From Eledone cirrhosa (taxonomy: Eukaryota; Mollusca; Cephalopoda; Octopoda; Eledonidae): a stretch of 64,000 bases of DNA. The notes under the pieces are model-generated. The model made no database searches. It worked only from the letters and a program-made list of their open reading frames with translations, and had not been told where the DNA came from. Shown here piece by piece: positions 44,214-54,904 of the stretch (positions are counted from its first letter, which is position 1; each line of letters opens with the position of its first letter). The position numbers were made by a program, and so were the translations under genes. The DNA lies in contig OZ024747.1 of NCBI GenBank assembly GCA_964016885.1, positions 856,251 to 920,250 on the forward strand, written 5' to 3'.

Positions 44214-44439
44214 TCAACATTCCTTTTACCCTAATATATATCCAATGCCTTAAATCTGGCTTTGCTAGTTTTTATTATCAGTGTGCAGCCGTTATCGGTA
44301 TATAACCGGAATCTTCCAGGTTTCAGACGGAAAGAATTTATCTAATTCTGTACAGGTGTGGCTTGTCAGGGACATTTAAACCTGTTAGAACCCACTTCCT
44401 CTCTATATCTCTCCAGAGAAGGAGAGAAAGTTGTAGGGG

Positions 44440-44597
44440 CAGTGAAAAAGAAATACTAGGTTGATACATTTTTTTAATCAACCCTCAGAAGGATGAAAAG
44501 CAGAGTTGATCTCGGAGTGTTTTGAACTCAGAGTAGGAACGAATACCGCTAACTATTTTATCTGACGTTCTAACGATTCTGTCAATTCGCCTCGAAC
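44440..44597 (-). mobile_element. old family 1-type SINE, CAATTCGCC subtype
   Basis: TTTAATCAACCCTCAGAAGGATGAAAAGC, GATCTCGGAGTGTTTTGAACTCAGAG, CGATTCTGTCAATTCGCCTCG. It shares the terminal subtype with the 44060 copy. Confidence 0.7.
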
Positions 44598-45280
44598 GAA
44601 ATGGTCATTGACAATTTTACTACATGTCAACAAGTGTGCTTTATTCTTAAATGACTAGAATGACTCTTTTGCAATGTAAGTGTTCCACTTTGAAACACTC
44701 TCAATAATATCACTTGTACATCTCTCCCTACCTGTGTGTGCGGTGATGCTATAGACTAAACTTTGATATGGCCAACTATCAAATAAAACTAAATAAAAGT
44801 TTATTCACTTCTATTTTATTGTCGATTTTTATTGACAGCTTAGCGAGAACAATCGGAATAAAATTGTAGGCGGTATTTACACATAAGTTCATTGTTACCA
44901 GAACTTTGTAGACCGCCAACGATATACACAGAAAATATTGAGAATACATGACAGCGGGCAAACGAGTAGCTCAAAAGACAATACCATACACATCTAGAAA
45001 CCTATTTCAATTAGTATATGAACAATTTACAGCGTTTAATTTACAGATGTGAGTGTGGGTGTGCGTGTGTGTATGTGAGTGTAAAAGAAGGAGGAAGGCA
45101 TGATCCAGTTTTTAATAAATCTGGTGACCATACGTCGTTTTATTCAGACAATAAATCGGGGGGGGGGGGTTACAAAACGAGGACCCTCATGGCTAATAGT
45201 GGGGAAAAAAAAAAATTATCTTATTAACTAATAATAATTATGAGATGAGGAAAAGAAAACCTCAATATTTTAATCTGAGT
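44598..45280. other. no recognisable gene
   Basis: Short (GT)n at 45055-45085 and a G run at 45160. A 60-codon minus frame at 44779-44961 has no motif. Confidence 0.5.
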
Positions 45281-45320
45281 GAGATTCAACTGCTCTTTCT
45301 AACAGGTCAACTGACAAATT
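45281..45320 (+). mobile_element. dispersed repeat C fragment
   Basis: CTGAGTGAGATTCAACTGCTCTTTCTAACAGGTC matches the repeat C landmark. Confidence 0.5.
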
Positions 45321-45424
45321 TAGTAGCTTGCAAGCAATGTTGTTGATCACACACATGTACATGGCGGTGGGGAGACTTTCAAACAAGTGTTAACACGACC
45401 ATATATCAATATAATTTTTAGATT

Positions 45425-45640
45425 CATCATCATCATCACCATTTAACATTTACTTTCCTTGCTTGCATGTATGGGTTAGACGGGTTGTATCGTCGTGACG
45501 CTAAAGTGGTTGGATGTTCCGTTTTGTTGTTGTTTTTTTTGTTTGATTTCTAGATGGATGCTCTTCCTAACACCAACTACCTTACAACGTGTATTGGGAG
45601 CACTTTATCGTGACTAGCACGACCACCGACTAGGTGTTTT
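45425..45640 (-). mobile_element. LINE-tailed element, reverse orientation
   Basis: ATCATCATCATCACCATTTAACATTTACTTTCC, GCATGTATGGGTTAGACGGG, GATGGATGCTCTTCCTAACACC, and CGTGACTAGCACGACCACCGAC. Confidence 0.75.
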
Positions 45641-45684
45641 TATTGTCACCCACCACCTGACAAGTACGGTCACGAAAGGGTTAG

Positions 45685-45842
45685 CCATCGCTGTACTTCA
45701 TTTTACATTCATTTAAATCAATTACAATAATTTTCTTCCATATTTTAATTATTATAAAGGCCTCAAAGTCAACTTAATGAAGACTAAAGTCCTAGTAAGT
45801 AGGAAAGGTGACATGGCCCTGGTTTCAGAAGATCCCGTTTAG
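45685..45842 (+). pseudogene. small LINE RT fragment
   Basis: 45759-45840 reads KGLKVNLMKTKVLVSRKGDMALVSEDPV, matching GLKVNLTKTKVLLSR of the 40.4 kb LINE. It is under 30 residues, so it is an isolated scrap. The preceding 45685-45745 (CCATCGCTGTACTTCATTTTACATTC) recurs at 50222-50270. Confidence 0.7.
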
Positions 45843-45904
45843 GGTGAAAGCAGAAATTCTTTGCATAAACTTTAATCTGTACTAATAATAAATATTTGTT
45901 CTAC

Positions 45905-45907
<3 letters not shown>

Positions 45908-45962
<55 letters not shown>
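45908..45962. repeat. (TA)n microsatellite
   Basis: About 52 bases of uninterrupted TA. Confidence 0.95.
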
Positions 45963-45963
<1 letters not shown>

Positions 45964-46204
45964 CCTTATCAAGGATGGTAGCAAAGAAACAGAGGCTTAA
46001 ACAATCTGCCTCCACTCCGATAGTTTCTTCTCCTCCGACAATTGTCCCTCTAACTAAACTCCCATCTTAGTCTTCCTCATTCACATTCTTAATTCTCCTT
46101 CGTCCAACACTTGTCAACATGAACAGTCCCAACAACACACATCATTGTGAGATAACAATGTAGCTCGCCCCACCCCAATCACTGTCTTCCCCAGACTGGC
46201 TGAG

Positions 46205-46487
46205 GACACAACGAGCGCCATAGCATTCTAAAGTGGTAGCGCAGGTGCCACGATAAAATGCACCTGGTATACCCTGTAAGGTGGTAGTGTACGTCACATG
46301 ATAAAATGCACCCTGTATACACTGTAAAGTATTTGGCATTAGGAAGGAGATCCAGCCAAGGAAACTTTGCCAAAATGGAATGTATAGACAAGACGTGGTC
46401 TGACCTGTGAAATCTCAGAACATAACAACCTGTCAAACCCATGCCAACAGGGAATATAATTATAAAACGGTGATGATGATGATGCAT
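46205..46487 (+). mobile_element. LINE-tailed element, diverged
   Basis: AAAGTGGTAGCGCAGGTGCCACG, GTAAGGTGGTAGTGTACGTCAC, TTGGCATTAGGAAGGAGATCCAGCC, CAACCTGTCAAACCCATGCC, AAAACGGTGATGATGATGATG. Confidence 0.75.
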
Positions 46488-46546
46488 TTGACCTTTCATC
46501 TGGCATGCACACATATTAATAAATATGTGATGCTTTGGTGTAAACG

Positions 46547-46576
46547 AGATCGCTAGAACTACTAGAAATAGCAGCT
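46547..46576 (-). mobile_element. dispersed repeat C fragment
   Basis: CTAGAAATAGCAGCTAATTAACG is the reverse of the TTTGGCTGCTATTTCTAG landmark. Confidence 0.4.
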
Positions 46577-46929
46577 AATTAACGCACCTTAAAAAGACTG
46601 GAATAAGGTAGTCTTCCATACAGCTGGAATACCTTTGACAACAGGTAGTCTGTGACTACTGGATGTAGAGTGAGCAGGGTTACTCAAGGTAGCATTCCAG
46701 AAGGTTCTGTGTCGTCAACTTGGTAATGTTGACTCTAGAGTGAAACTTAAACGTTGCACTCGACATAATAGTCAGCCACGTCCTTTATTGTAGTCGTCCA
46801 TCACATCTGGCTGAGTAGACAGGCTGTAATTAGCTGAAACAAATATACACACACCATAGCAGGTACACGTATACACACATCTAGATAGAGCCATATACAA
46901 ATATATACGTATATAAACACCTATACACC

Positions 46930-46961
<32 letters not shown>

Positions 46962-47040
46962 CCCACACCCAAATACACCCCCACACGTACAAATATATGC
47001 AAACACTTAAGACTCCAGATACACATATAATGAAAGATGG
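46577..47040. other. no gene; mixed CA/TA microsatellites
   Basis: ACACCTATACACCCACACACAC and a TA tract at 46941-46960. Confidence 0.55.
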
Positions 47041-47300
47041 TGAACTGAAGAGGGGAATAGAAAGGGAAACAAGAATGAGAGAGAGAGAGAGAATAGAGGG
47101 ATACAAGAAGGGAGACAGAGAGAGAGGGACGAGGAATATAGCAAGAAGTAGGGAGAGACAAAAGTTAGATAAGAATAATAGAGAGAAATAGAGAGGAGAA
47201 ATATAAAGACGGTGAGTATAAAAACATATGTGGCTAGAGGGGGAGGGATAAAGAAAGGGTGAGAGAGAAAGAGAGAGAAATGAGGGATTGCATAAAATAG
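47041..47300. repeat. purine-rich strand-asymmetric tract
   Basis: GAGAGAGAGAGAATAGAGGG, GGGAGACAGAGAGAGAGGG, AGAGAGAAATAGAGAGG. Composition is like 42838-43180. Confidence 0.75.
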
Positions 47301-47359
47301 TGACAGTAGCAGGAGTAGCAATTAAAAGAAGGAACACTTGTTGACAATAGACAATGCAA

Positions 47360-47459
47360 TAGACGTATATATACATATATATATGTACACATACACATAT
47401 ATATATATAATATACACACACACACACACATATATATACACACACACACACATAAATAT

Positions 47460-47490
<31 letters not shown>

Positions 47491-47520
47491 ATATATATAT
47501 ACATATATATATAAAATATA
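47360..47520. repeat. (TA)/(CA) compound microsatellite
   Basis: Alternating CACACACACACA and TATATATATA blocks. Frames rich in Cys-Val or Tyr-Ile are translations of these. Confidence 0.92.
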
Positions 47521-49170
47521 TAATGAGCTAAGACAGCAAGCAAGCAGAGAATGAGGCAGTATTTGGCAGGAAAGTGGTGTAATACTACTAAATAGTACAA
47601 GTAGGTGAATGGTTTAGTAAGTGTAGGGGAAGAATTCAGTCACAGACACAGTAAAGAAAATCATCCACATATACACGCAGTTGACTTCTTCACTTTAGTG
47701 ACTTTAAAATGTTCACTTGGCCTCAGGGAAATGTATGTATGAACCACATTCCCACCTCATTTTCTGGTTGTATAGTAAGAGAAAGAGGAAGATTATTAAA
47801 AGAAAAACCCCACATAAACACACCCGAAAAAACAAAACAAAAAAACGGGGTGAGAACACAAACAGGTTATGTGTCCTATATAAAGAATTTATGTGTGTGT
47901 GTATATATATATATGAACTTTGCAATCAGGTGGTTCAGAGTTTAGTCTGCTGTCTTCTATTATGAATTTGGTGGACGGAAACTGCAGAGGATTATCGTGT
48001 GTGCATGTACACACACGCGTTTATATATATATATATATATATGTCTCCATTTTATTTGTATCTTTTTCTTTCATAAGATGGCCAAAAAAGGCAGGAGTTT
48101 GTTATATATGTCAACCATGGACATTCCTAAAGTTATAAACGACTATATTCTCCGAGGTGTCCAGTTTTTATTTAACGGCAGATTTTGATACGGGGGAAGA
48201 TTTGACTGCTATTTCTACCGGGTTGAACAACCATGCAAACGGTCCTGGGTCGGCCAGGAATTTTTAGAATGCGAAGGCATTTAATCAATTAAATCGAATT
48301 CCCATCATAAGTAGCACTCACTTAATTGACCGTCCCTATCTCACATGGGGACTGAAAAATCAAAATATAAGTAGAAGATAGGGAAATAAACACCCTAAGG
48401 CATTTAGTTGGTTGCTATATCGTCTCTGATATATCCATACACATCATTCTTTTGACTTTATACTAGCTAATAAAGTGATTCCTGGCAATACTAAATCTAC
48501 ATTGAGTTTATCGACGACAAAGTGATGTTCCTGCCCTTCCTAAAGATATGATTAACCCACACAACCATCTCTCGCATACTTTATTTCTTTTAAACACCTT
48601 ACATACCTTCCGTTCCCAACTTTTATATAAAACCTGTTGTATATCTTGAAACAAACGAATGGCTTTCGCTTGTTAATCACACATTCATTTTATTCCATAA
48701 TAAATATAAATTAACACCAAGTAAATTTATAATCGATTAATATAATCTGAGTGTATTACTGGTATTAAATTTAATGAAGGTCAGCCCATCTGAAATCATT
48801 TTTATTCCTAACGCATCTGATATAACAGGGTTGGCAGTAAAACTGGGAAGATTTTTAAAATGAACACAAAAATAAAGAATAAAATTACAATATATAAAAA
48901 AATAAGAGTTCAATAACTGGGTTGCAGATCGATAAATGGATCCTTGATTAGGAAGAGAAGCTCAAGTAGAGGAGGAACGTGAAAGACTTAATTTAAGGCA
49001 CAGGGAAGAGGTTCCTGAAATTTAGGACGGGAAGAAAGATTTCCAGTTTATAAAGATATAAGATGTTGTGGCGATAATGCCTTTCTTCAGCGATATCAGT
49101 TTACAAAAGATGAAAATAAGTGACAGGCACGAAATACTACTACAATTATTAGAGTAACAGTATTTATTAT
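47521..49170. other. AT-rich region without a recognisable gene
   Basis: A short TA tract lies at 48020-48042. At 48196-48232, GATTTGACTGCTATTTCTACCGGG is another repeat C landmark. Short frames (up to 82 codons) have no recognised motif. Confidence 0.5.
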
Positions 49171-49171
49171 C

Positions 49172-49217
49172 ATTATTAGTATTAGTAGTAGTGGTAGTGG
49201 TGGTAGTAGTAGTGGTG

Positions 49218-49252
<35 letters not shown>

Positions 49253-49358
49253 GGTGGTGGTAGTACTAGTAGTGGTGATGGTGGTGGTAGTAGTAGTAGT
49301 AACGGTGGTGGTAGTAGTAGTAGTAGTTATTAAGTGTAGTAGTAGTAGTAGTAGTAGA
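49172..49358. repeat. GTA/GTG trinucleotide array
   Basis: AGTAGTAGTGGTGGTAGTAGT words throughout. Poly-Thr and poly-Val frames are artefacts. Confidence 0.95.
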
Positions 49359-49544
49359 AAGAAGGTCAATGCCCTGTGCTGTGCGCGTGCGTGAGAGAGT
49401 GATTTTTCAAGTAGTGTAGTTTAGAAATAGATCAATGGAAACCTTTATATACATATATTGAATTATATGAATAAAGGAGAACCTAAGAGTCTAAGCAATG
49501 ACATTGAAAAAAAATTTTTTTTTTTCTGGTGCGTACTTTTGATA

Positions 49545-49668
49545 ATTGTTTCTACTTTTGGCACAAGGCCAGCAATTATCGAATGCATTACTGGTACTTT
49601 ATTTTATCGACTCCGTAAGGATGAAAGGCAAAGTTAACCTCGGCGGGATTTGAACTCAAATCATAAAG
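49545..49668 (-). mobile_element. 5'-truncated family 1 SINE
   Basis: GTTTCTACTTTTGGCACAAGG through CGGCGGGATTTGAACTCAAATCATAAAGGG, then unrelated sequence. Close to the 1851 copy. Confidence 0.87.
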
Positions 49669-49748
49669 GGAGGTCAGCTTGTTCAGTGATGTTATGTGTA
49701 GGTGTAATTTATTTGGGATATTTTGTGAGTCACAGGTGGGGGAGTGTG

Positions 49749-49749
<1 letters not shown>

Positions 49750-49782
<33 letters not shown>
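49750..49782. repeat. (TA)n microsatellite left of a foldback
   Basis: About 32 bases of TA. A second TA tract at 50028-50044 lies on the other side of the foldback. Confidence 0.93.
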
Positions 49783-49786
<4 letters not shown>

Positions 49787-49848
49787 GTAGAACACTGGAA
49801 GGTAATATCCGTAGTGGTAGAGCACTCAGTCCATGGGACGAGTTAGGT

Positions 49849-50026
49849 AGAAGTGGTTACACAACAGTTAGTTCACCATACCGAGAACAATTGTTTCACC
49901 TTAGCGGATCCTCAGCTTGTAATGGACATGGTTATACGGTTCCGTATAACTATTACAAGCTGAGGATCCGCTAAGGTGAAACAATTGTTCTCGGTATGGT
50001 GAACTAACTGTTGTGTAACCACTTCT
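49849..50026. mobile_element. perfect foldback element, 75-bp arms
   Basis: The arms 49849-49923 and 49952-50026 are perfect reverse complements by eye. The loop contains GTTATACGG/CCGTATAAC. Minus 49915-49893 and plus 49960-49982 both read CTGA, GGATCCGCTAAGG, TGAAAC. It is bracketed by TA tracts. AGTGGTAGARCAC occurs twice just left of it (49784, 49813). Confidence 0.92.
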
Positions 50027-50044
50027 CTCTATATATATATATAT

Positions 50045-50800
50045 GATATGGATCCGTAACTCCTGAGGGAAACGTAGGGCCGCCTTATTGACACATATTA
50101 CCGTAAAAAATGACAGAGTTTATAGTAAAATAAATATTTAATTCAATAATTCCTTGATTACAGCACTCTATATATAGATGCTCGAATCTTGAAGTTTTCC
50201 TTCATCTCTCTCTCTAGCCACTCTAAACCATCGCCGTATTTCATTTTAAATTCATTTAAATAATTTTCTTTGATGATTATGAAACATGTCCATATTGTAT
50301 CTAAGTGCAGATCTATCTACTTATATTGGAAGTCGTGCTTTGTTGTTCTTGATCGAAGAAACACATTGGTAAATATACATAAATAGATAGCTATAGGTAA
50401 ATAGCTATAAATAGAAAACCTACATACACTCACATCTACACATACTCGTTCACACACACACGTATATATAAAATGTTTGCTCACATGATATGGGAGGATA
50501 AGTCTTCTCAACACTGTGTAAGAGAGAGAGAGAGCGAGAAAGATATTAAAGCATATACATGCTCACATTACCAATTCCCAGACAAATCTATAACACACAC
50601 ACACACATATATATATACATATACATACACCCACATACATATATCTCTCCTTCCATTGTCACAGTCTCTTACCAACATGAAACTATCACTGTCTTCCATT
50701 GTTCCATAGCCTACTACGCTATTTACTACGTCTCACCTTCGTTACTTTAAACGAACTGAGACAATGTACAGAGCTCCTTAATCTTGTAAGGGGCAAGCTA
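50045..50800. other. no recognisable gene
   Basis: A (GA)n at 50520-50535 and a (CA)n at 50596-50608. 50222-50270 repeats the word found at 45685-45745. Confidence 0.5.
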
Positions 50801-50804
50801 AACT

Positions 50805-51005
50805 TTCTAGTGCTGGTGCCAAGATTAAATGCGCCCACTATATTCTGCAAAATGGTTAGCAATCGGAGACAATATACGGTGGATGGGACTTTTCTGTCTC
50901 GTTTAGTACATGGCAACCTCTTTGGTGTTGGTGCCGCGATAAAAGACATCTAATATATTCGTAAAGTGGCAGGGGATCAGAGTCAAAATCGGGTAGGGAC
51001 AACTC
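50805..51005 (+). mobile_element. old LINE-tailed element fragment
   Basis: AGTGCTGGTGCCAAGATTAAATGC, CTGCAAAATGGTTAGCAATC and GGTGTTGGTGCCGCGATAAAAGACATC resemble the GTGCCAC...TGTAAA body of the family. Confidence 0.45.
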
Positions 51006-51044
51006 TTGTCGGGGACATAATTTCTCTAGAGCTGGTGACACAAT

Positions 51045-51225
51045 AATTGTTTCTACTTTTGGCACAAGGCCAGCAATTACCCAGTGTATTACTGGTACTT
51101 TATTTTATCGACCCGGTAAGGATGAAAGGCAAAGTTAACCTCGGCGGGATTTGAACTCAGACCATAAAGGGCCGTAACTCTTTGCTGCAAAGCATGGCGT
51201 CAGACCCTCTACCGATACTGCCAAA
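51045..51225 (-). mobile_element. near full-length family 1 SINE
   Basis: GTTTCTACTTTTGGCACAAGG through CTCTACCGATACTGCCAAA. Only the last few 5' bases are missing. Very similar to the 7809 copy. No clear target duplication is seen. Confidence 0.9.
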
Positions 51226-51880
51226 TATACTCCCAACATATATATAGTTGATGAAGAGGCGGAGAGAATATAAGATAGAGATGACTATAGTCAGGCCGAA
51301 GTCATGGCAACCTATCTAGTGCTGGTGCCACTACACCCATTCTGTAAAATGGTGTTAAGGACATCTAGCTGTAGAAACCACGTCAAAAATGAAACAAACG
51401 AAGGAAACCTGAATAATTGACATGGTTAGTGACGACTTTGTCCAAGCATAGAATACTTTCTAAACTAACAACCAGCACAACCCGTATATGAATAAAATGG
51501 CCTGGCCATCCTACATATAGATTTTGTAAACACAAACTAATGAACTATCTCTCTCCTCCCACTCCTCTCTCAACACGCATACCTAGTGTATAATAGTTTA
51601 CTATCTAAAATGTTCGGTGTTTTATTAAGTTTCCTATAAAAGTACCTGTATTCTTCACGTCTTCTGCTAAATAACCAAATTCGACACTATTAAAGTGGGG
51701 GTGGGGTGTCTATACTAGTGGGTGTGTGTGTGTGTGTCTAGACGTATGTGTATGAGTGTATATGTATCCGGATATGTGTTATAGTAGGTTAATTAGGGTG
51801 TTCTAGGCTACGTAACATTGTATGTTTGGTTAATATTATGGGAGTTGTGGTGTCGGTGGTAATGGGGGAGTCAGTAATGG
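51226..51880. other. no gene; small LINE-tailed fragment
   Basis: CTAGTGCTGGTGCCACTACACCC and GGTGTTAAGGACATCTAGCTG at 51317-51380 are old fragments of the LINE-tailed family. A (GT)n at 51720-51740. Confidence 0.5.
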
Positions 51881-52575
51881 TGGTGGTGCAGTGTGGCTGT
51901 GAGGACATGTGGTGATGGTGGTGGTGGTGGTGCAGTGTGATTGTGAGGACGTGGTGGTGTAGTGTGGCTGTGAGGACATGTGGTGGTGGTGGTGCAGTGT
52001 GGCTGTGAGGACATGGTGGTGGTGGTGTAGTGTGGCTGTGAGGACATGTGGTGGTGGTGGTGTAGTGTGGCTGTGAGGACATGGTGGTGGTGGTGTAGTG
52101 TGGCTGTGAGGACATGTGGTGGTGGTGGTGTAGTGTGGCTGTGAGGACATGTGGTGGTGGTGGTGTAGTGTGGCTGTGAGGACATGTGGTGGTGGTGGTG
52201 TAGTGTGGCTGTGAGGACATGTGGTGGTGGTGGTGTAGTGTGGCTGTGAGGACATGTGGTGGTGGTGGTGTAGTGTGGCTGTGAGGACATGTGGTGGTGG
52301 TGGTGTAGTGTGGCTGTGAGGACATGTGGTGGTGGTGTAGTGTGGCTGTGAGGACAAGTGGTGGTGGTGTAGTGTGGCTGTGAGGACATGTGGTGGTGGT
52401 GGTGTAGTGTGGCTGTGAGGACATGTGGTGGTGGTGGTGCAGTGTGGCTGTGAGGACATGGTGGTGGTGGTGTAGTGTGGCTGTGAGGACAAGTGGTGGT
52501 GGTGGTGCAGTGAGGCTGTGAGAACATGTGGTGGTGTAGTGTGGTAGTGAGGACATGTGGCGAGGTGGTGTGGAG
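51880..52575. repeat. 35-bp minisatellite, about 20 copies
   Basis: The unit is TAGTGTGGCTGTGAGGACAT + GTGGTGGTGGTGGTG, with some copies shortened by one or two GTG. Minus frames up to 263 codons (His/Thr/Pro-rich) run through the array because it lacks stops. The unit 35 is not a multiple of 3, so all frames alternate. No gene. Confidence 0.95.
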
Positions 52576-53380
52576 AACATGTCAAGTCAGAGTTTTGCTA
52601 TATGTAGTAGTTTGTGAAGGTTAAACATATGTCTGTTGTGTACTATATATAAAAGACCTGCACCCTAAATATGAGAGACTTCCTGACAACTAACTCCGAC
52701 CCCACTGAAACTATGAGATGAAAAACTCGCCCTTAAACAACACAACAGAACACTACTATAAAAACATGTTTAAAACATCTCTCCCCACTCAGATAAACAA
52801 CTGTAACATTGATAGTCTCAGAGAACCCTATCACTGTGTACCATCAATATATATGTACTGAGGAAGAACAACTGTTGCACTTTGATCCTTGTCCTACCTT
52901 GTGATACCAGAATCTACAGGTGTATGCATGTCACATTACACCACATACAACTTATGACTGCATATCGGAGTGTGCACTATCGCCCTCATCTAATATAGAA
53001 CATGTTATATAACTGGAAATATAGATCTGTAGTCGTGCTCTCTTCATTAGTCTAACTACTTACTTAGGACTGCTGAATGAAGGGTGACCAAAGTTTATAT
53101 AACAATCGCAGGTTTGTAGATGCCATGGACGCAACTTCTTCCTTCACATCAAACAAAAAAGCAACAACAATAACAATGGCAATAATTATAGTAACAACAA
53201 CAAACTTAAATGTTACTTTTGCCTAAAATGGCACGTAGTAAGACTGAACCCGGAATCACCTTAATTACCTGAAACTCTTTAATTACAGCCACACCTGGGC
53301 CTACACACGGACATATTCAAAGTTAAAATATAAAGAAATATACATATAGCTGTTTTAACCCTAGGTTAATACGGATCGAG
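52576..53380. other. no recognisable gene
   Basis: Nothing beyond short AACAAT patches near 53150-53200. Confidence 0.5.
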
Positions 53381-53399
53381 TAGATCTAGTAATTCATGT

Positions 53400-53745
53400 C
53401 TTCCACCCGTGACCATCCTGCCTTTTTTTCATCAGATATAGTATATTTAGGACATTATATTTGGCAACTCCTAGCAGGTGGAAGTTCCCTCTTGTACATA
53501 ATATATGGTATAACTTGTATATAGTATATATAATATAGTTACCACTTTCTTTAGTCCCAGATCATCACTCAATTAAAGGTATTCAATTCTTATTCATGCG
53601 GCTCCCTTACCCCAAATATAATACGCTACGGACTACATTATCTTATGTGTACTTCCTTTTTAAAGATAGTAAGTTATGATTTGAGTGAGATTTGGCTGTT
53701 ATTTCTAGCAAACTGGAATAATCATATAGAGAGAATTCTAACCAC
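53400..53745 (+). mobile_element. dispersed repeat C, spread copy
   Basis: CCACCCGTGACCATCCTGCC at 53405 and ATTTGAGTGAGATTTGGCTG followed by TTATTTCTAGCA at 53681-53712. The same two landmarks lie in the same order as in the minus-strand copy at 17818-18000, with extra sequence between. Confidence 0.5.
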
Positions 53746-54041
53746 GCAGAACCTGTAGGAGTGAATCTCTGGTAGAAAACAAAATAACGAACCTTTTAAT
53801 TTTATAAATTCATTATTGTTTTCGTTTTAAGGCGTAAACCCTTTATTTCCTATGGGTTTTTACAGTTTAGGGCAAATTGCTATTTGATATGTTGGGCAAA
53901 GGGTCTCAGACCTCTGGTGTATCCTCTAATGATTCCAGTGCCAATAATGTAGAGTAAAAGTCAACGTAAAAATAAAGTGAAACAGCACTGGGATTTACAA
54001 TAAATTACAAACATTAATTATATATAAGCAAAAGGGATATT

Positions 54042-54285
54042 CAATTTGTTGGTAATTCAACAAATATAAATGTGTTTATAACTGATTCAGAGCACCCGAC
54101 AAGTTTCTGGAGTAAATATTCAATGATATTAAATAAATGGAAACTATATTTATAAATATGGTTTTATAAATATATATATATATATATGCAAAAGTTCTAT
54201 TTAAAATTGTTGGGATACAACAAGTAAATATTTTTGTAACTGATATAAAGCACTCGACAAGTATTTGGAGTAGATATACGATATT
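54042..54285 (+). repeat. two diverged copies of the foldback flank unit
   Basis: AACTGATTCAGAGCACCCGACAAGTTTCTGGAGTAAATATTCAATG (54080-54125) and AACTGATATAAAGCACTCGACAAG...TTGGAGTAGATATACGATATT (54238-54284) are tandem relatives. Their reverse complement is at 2910-3012. Confidence 0.8.
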
Positions 54286-54589
54286 AATAAATGGAAACTA
54301 TATTTATAAAACCATATCTATTTCATTATGCATATTTCAGGGATACCAAATTAAATTATGGTATGCCTTCATCAGACAAAATACAATATATAACAGTTTT
54401 ACAAATATCCAGATGGCTTCCAAAAATAATGGTTGCATTTTAAAAGGGTACGTCAAAGCTTATTTGTAAAACTGTTATATATTGTATTTTGTCTGATGAA
54501 GGCATACCATAATTTAATTTGGTATCCCTGAAATATGTATAATGAAATAGATATGGTTTTATAAATATAGTTTCCATTTATTAATATCG
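54279..54589. mobile_element. foldback element, copy B of the 2.5 kb family
   Basis: CGATATTAATAAATGGAAAC is mirrored by GTTTCCATTTATTAATATCG. Arms carry CTGATGA, an ATACC/GGTAT hairpin and GAAA (minus 54375-54335, plus 54493-54533). In copy A the hairpin is GTACC/GGTAC, so both sides of the stem changed together. A TA tract follows (54590-54602). Confidence 0.88.
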
Positions 54590-54603
54590 TATATATATAT
54601 ATA

Positions 54604-54900
54604 CCAAAGCCATGGTATATATTGGTAAGTTCCTTACCAATGTGGTAAGGAACCAGATGGACCATAACGCACCAGAGTACTCAATACTTAGGGTAGTAGA
54701 GTGGGAAATAGGAATAGAGTCCAGAAATAGTCGTCGAAACGGCTTGAGCTCTGCCGTCGGGGTCATACTTTTTCCTATATATATCGACACAGATAAATGC
54801 ACACGTGTGTGTGTCTGTGTGTGGAATGATGTATCAAAGGGAGAAAAAAATCAGAGATGTGTGTTTGGTGAAAAGGATGATATAGATAAGAGGTAGTAAA
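54604..54900. other. short palindromic words, no gene
   Basis: TTGGTAAG/CTTACCAA at 54632-54650. GTCGTCGAAACGGC at 54730 resembles a retroelement tail motif. No gene called. Confidence 0.4.
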
Positions 54901-54904
54901 GTAG

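Noticed and set aside
48061..48190. Short frame starting MAKKGRSLLYMSTMDIPKV
   Set aside because: It is short and isolated, overlaps a repeat C fragment nearby, and I recognise no family.
51789..52585. His/Thr/Pro-rich frames of 218-263 codons
   Set aside because: Translation of the 35-bp GTG-rich minisatellite in three frames.
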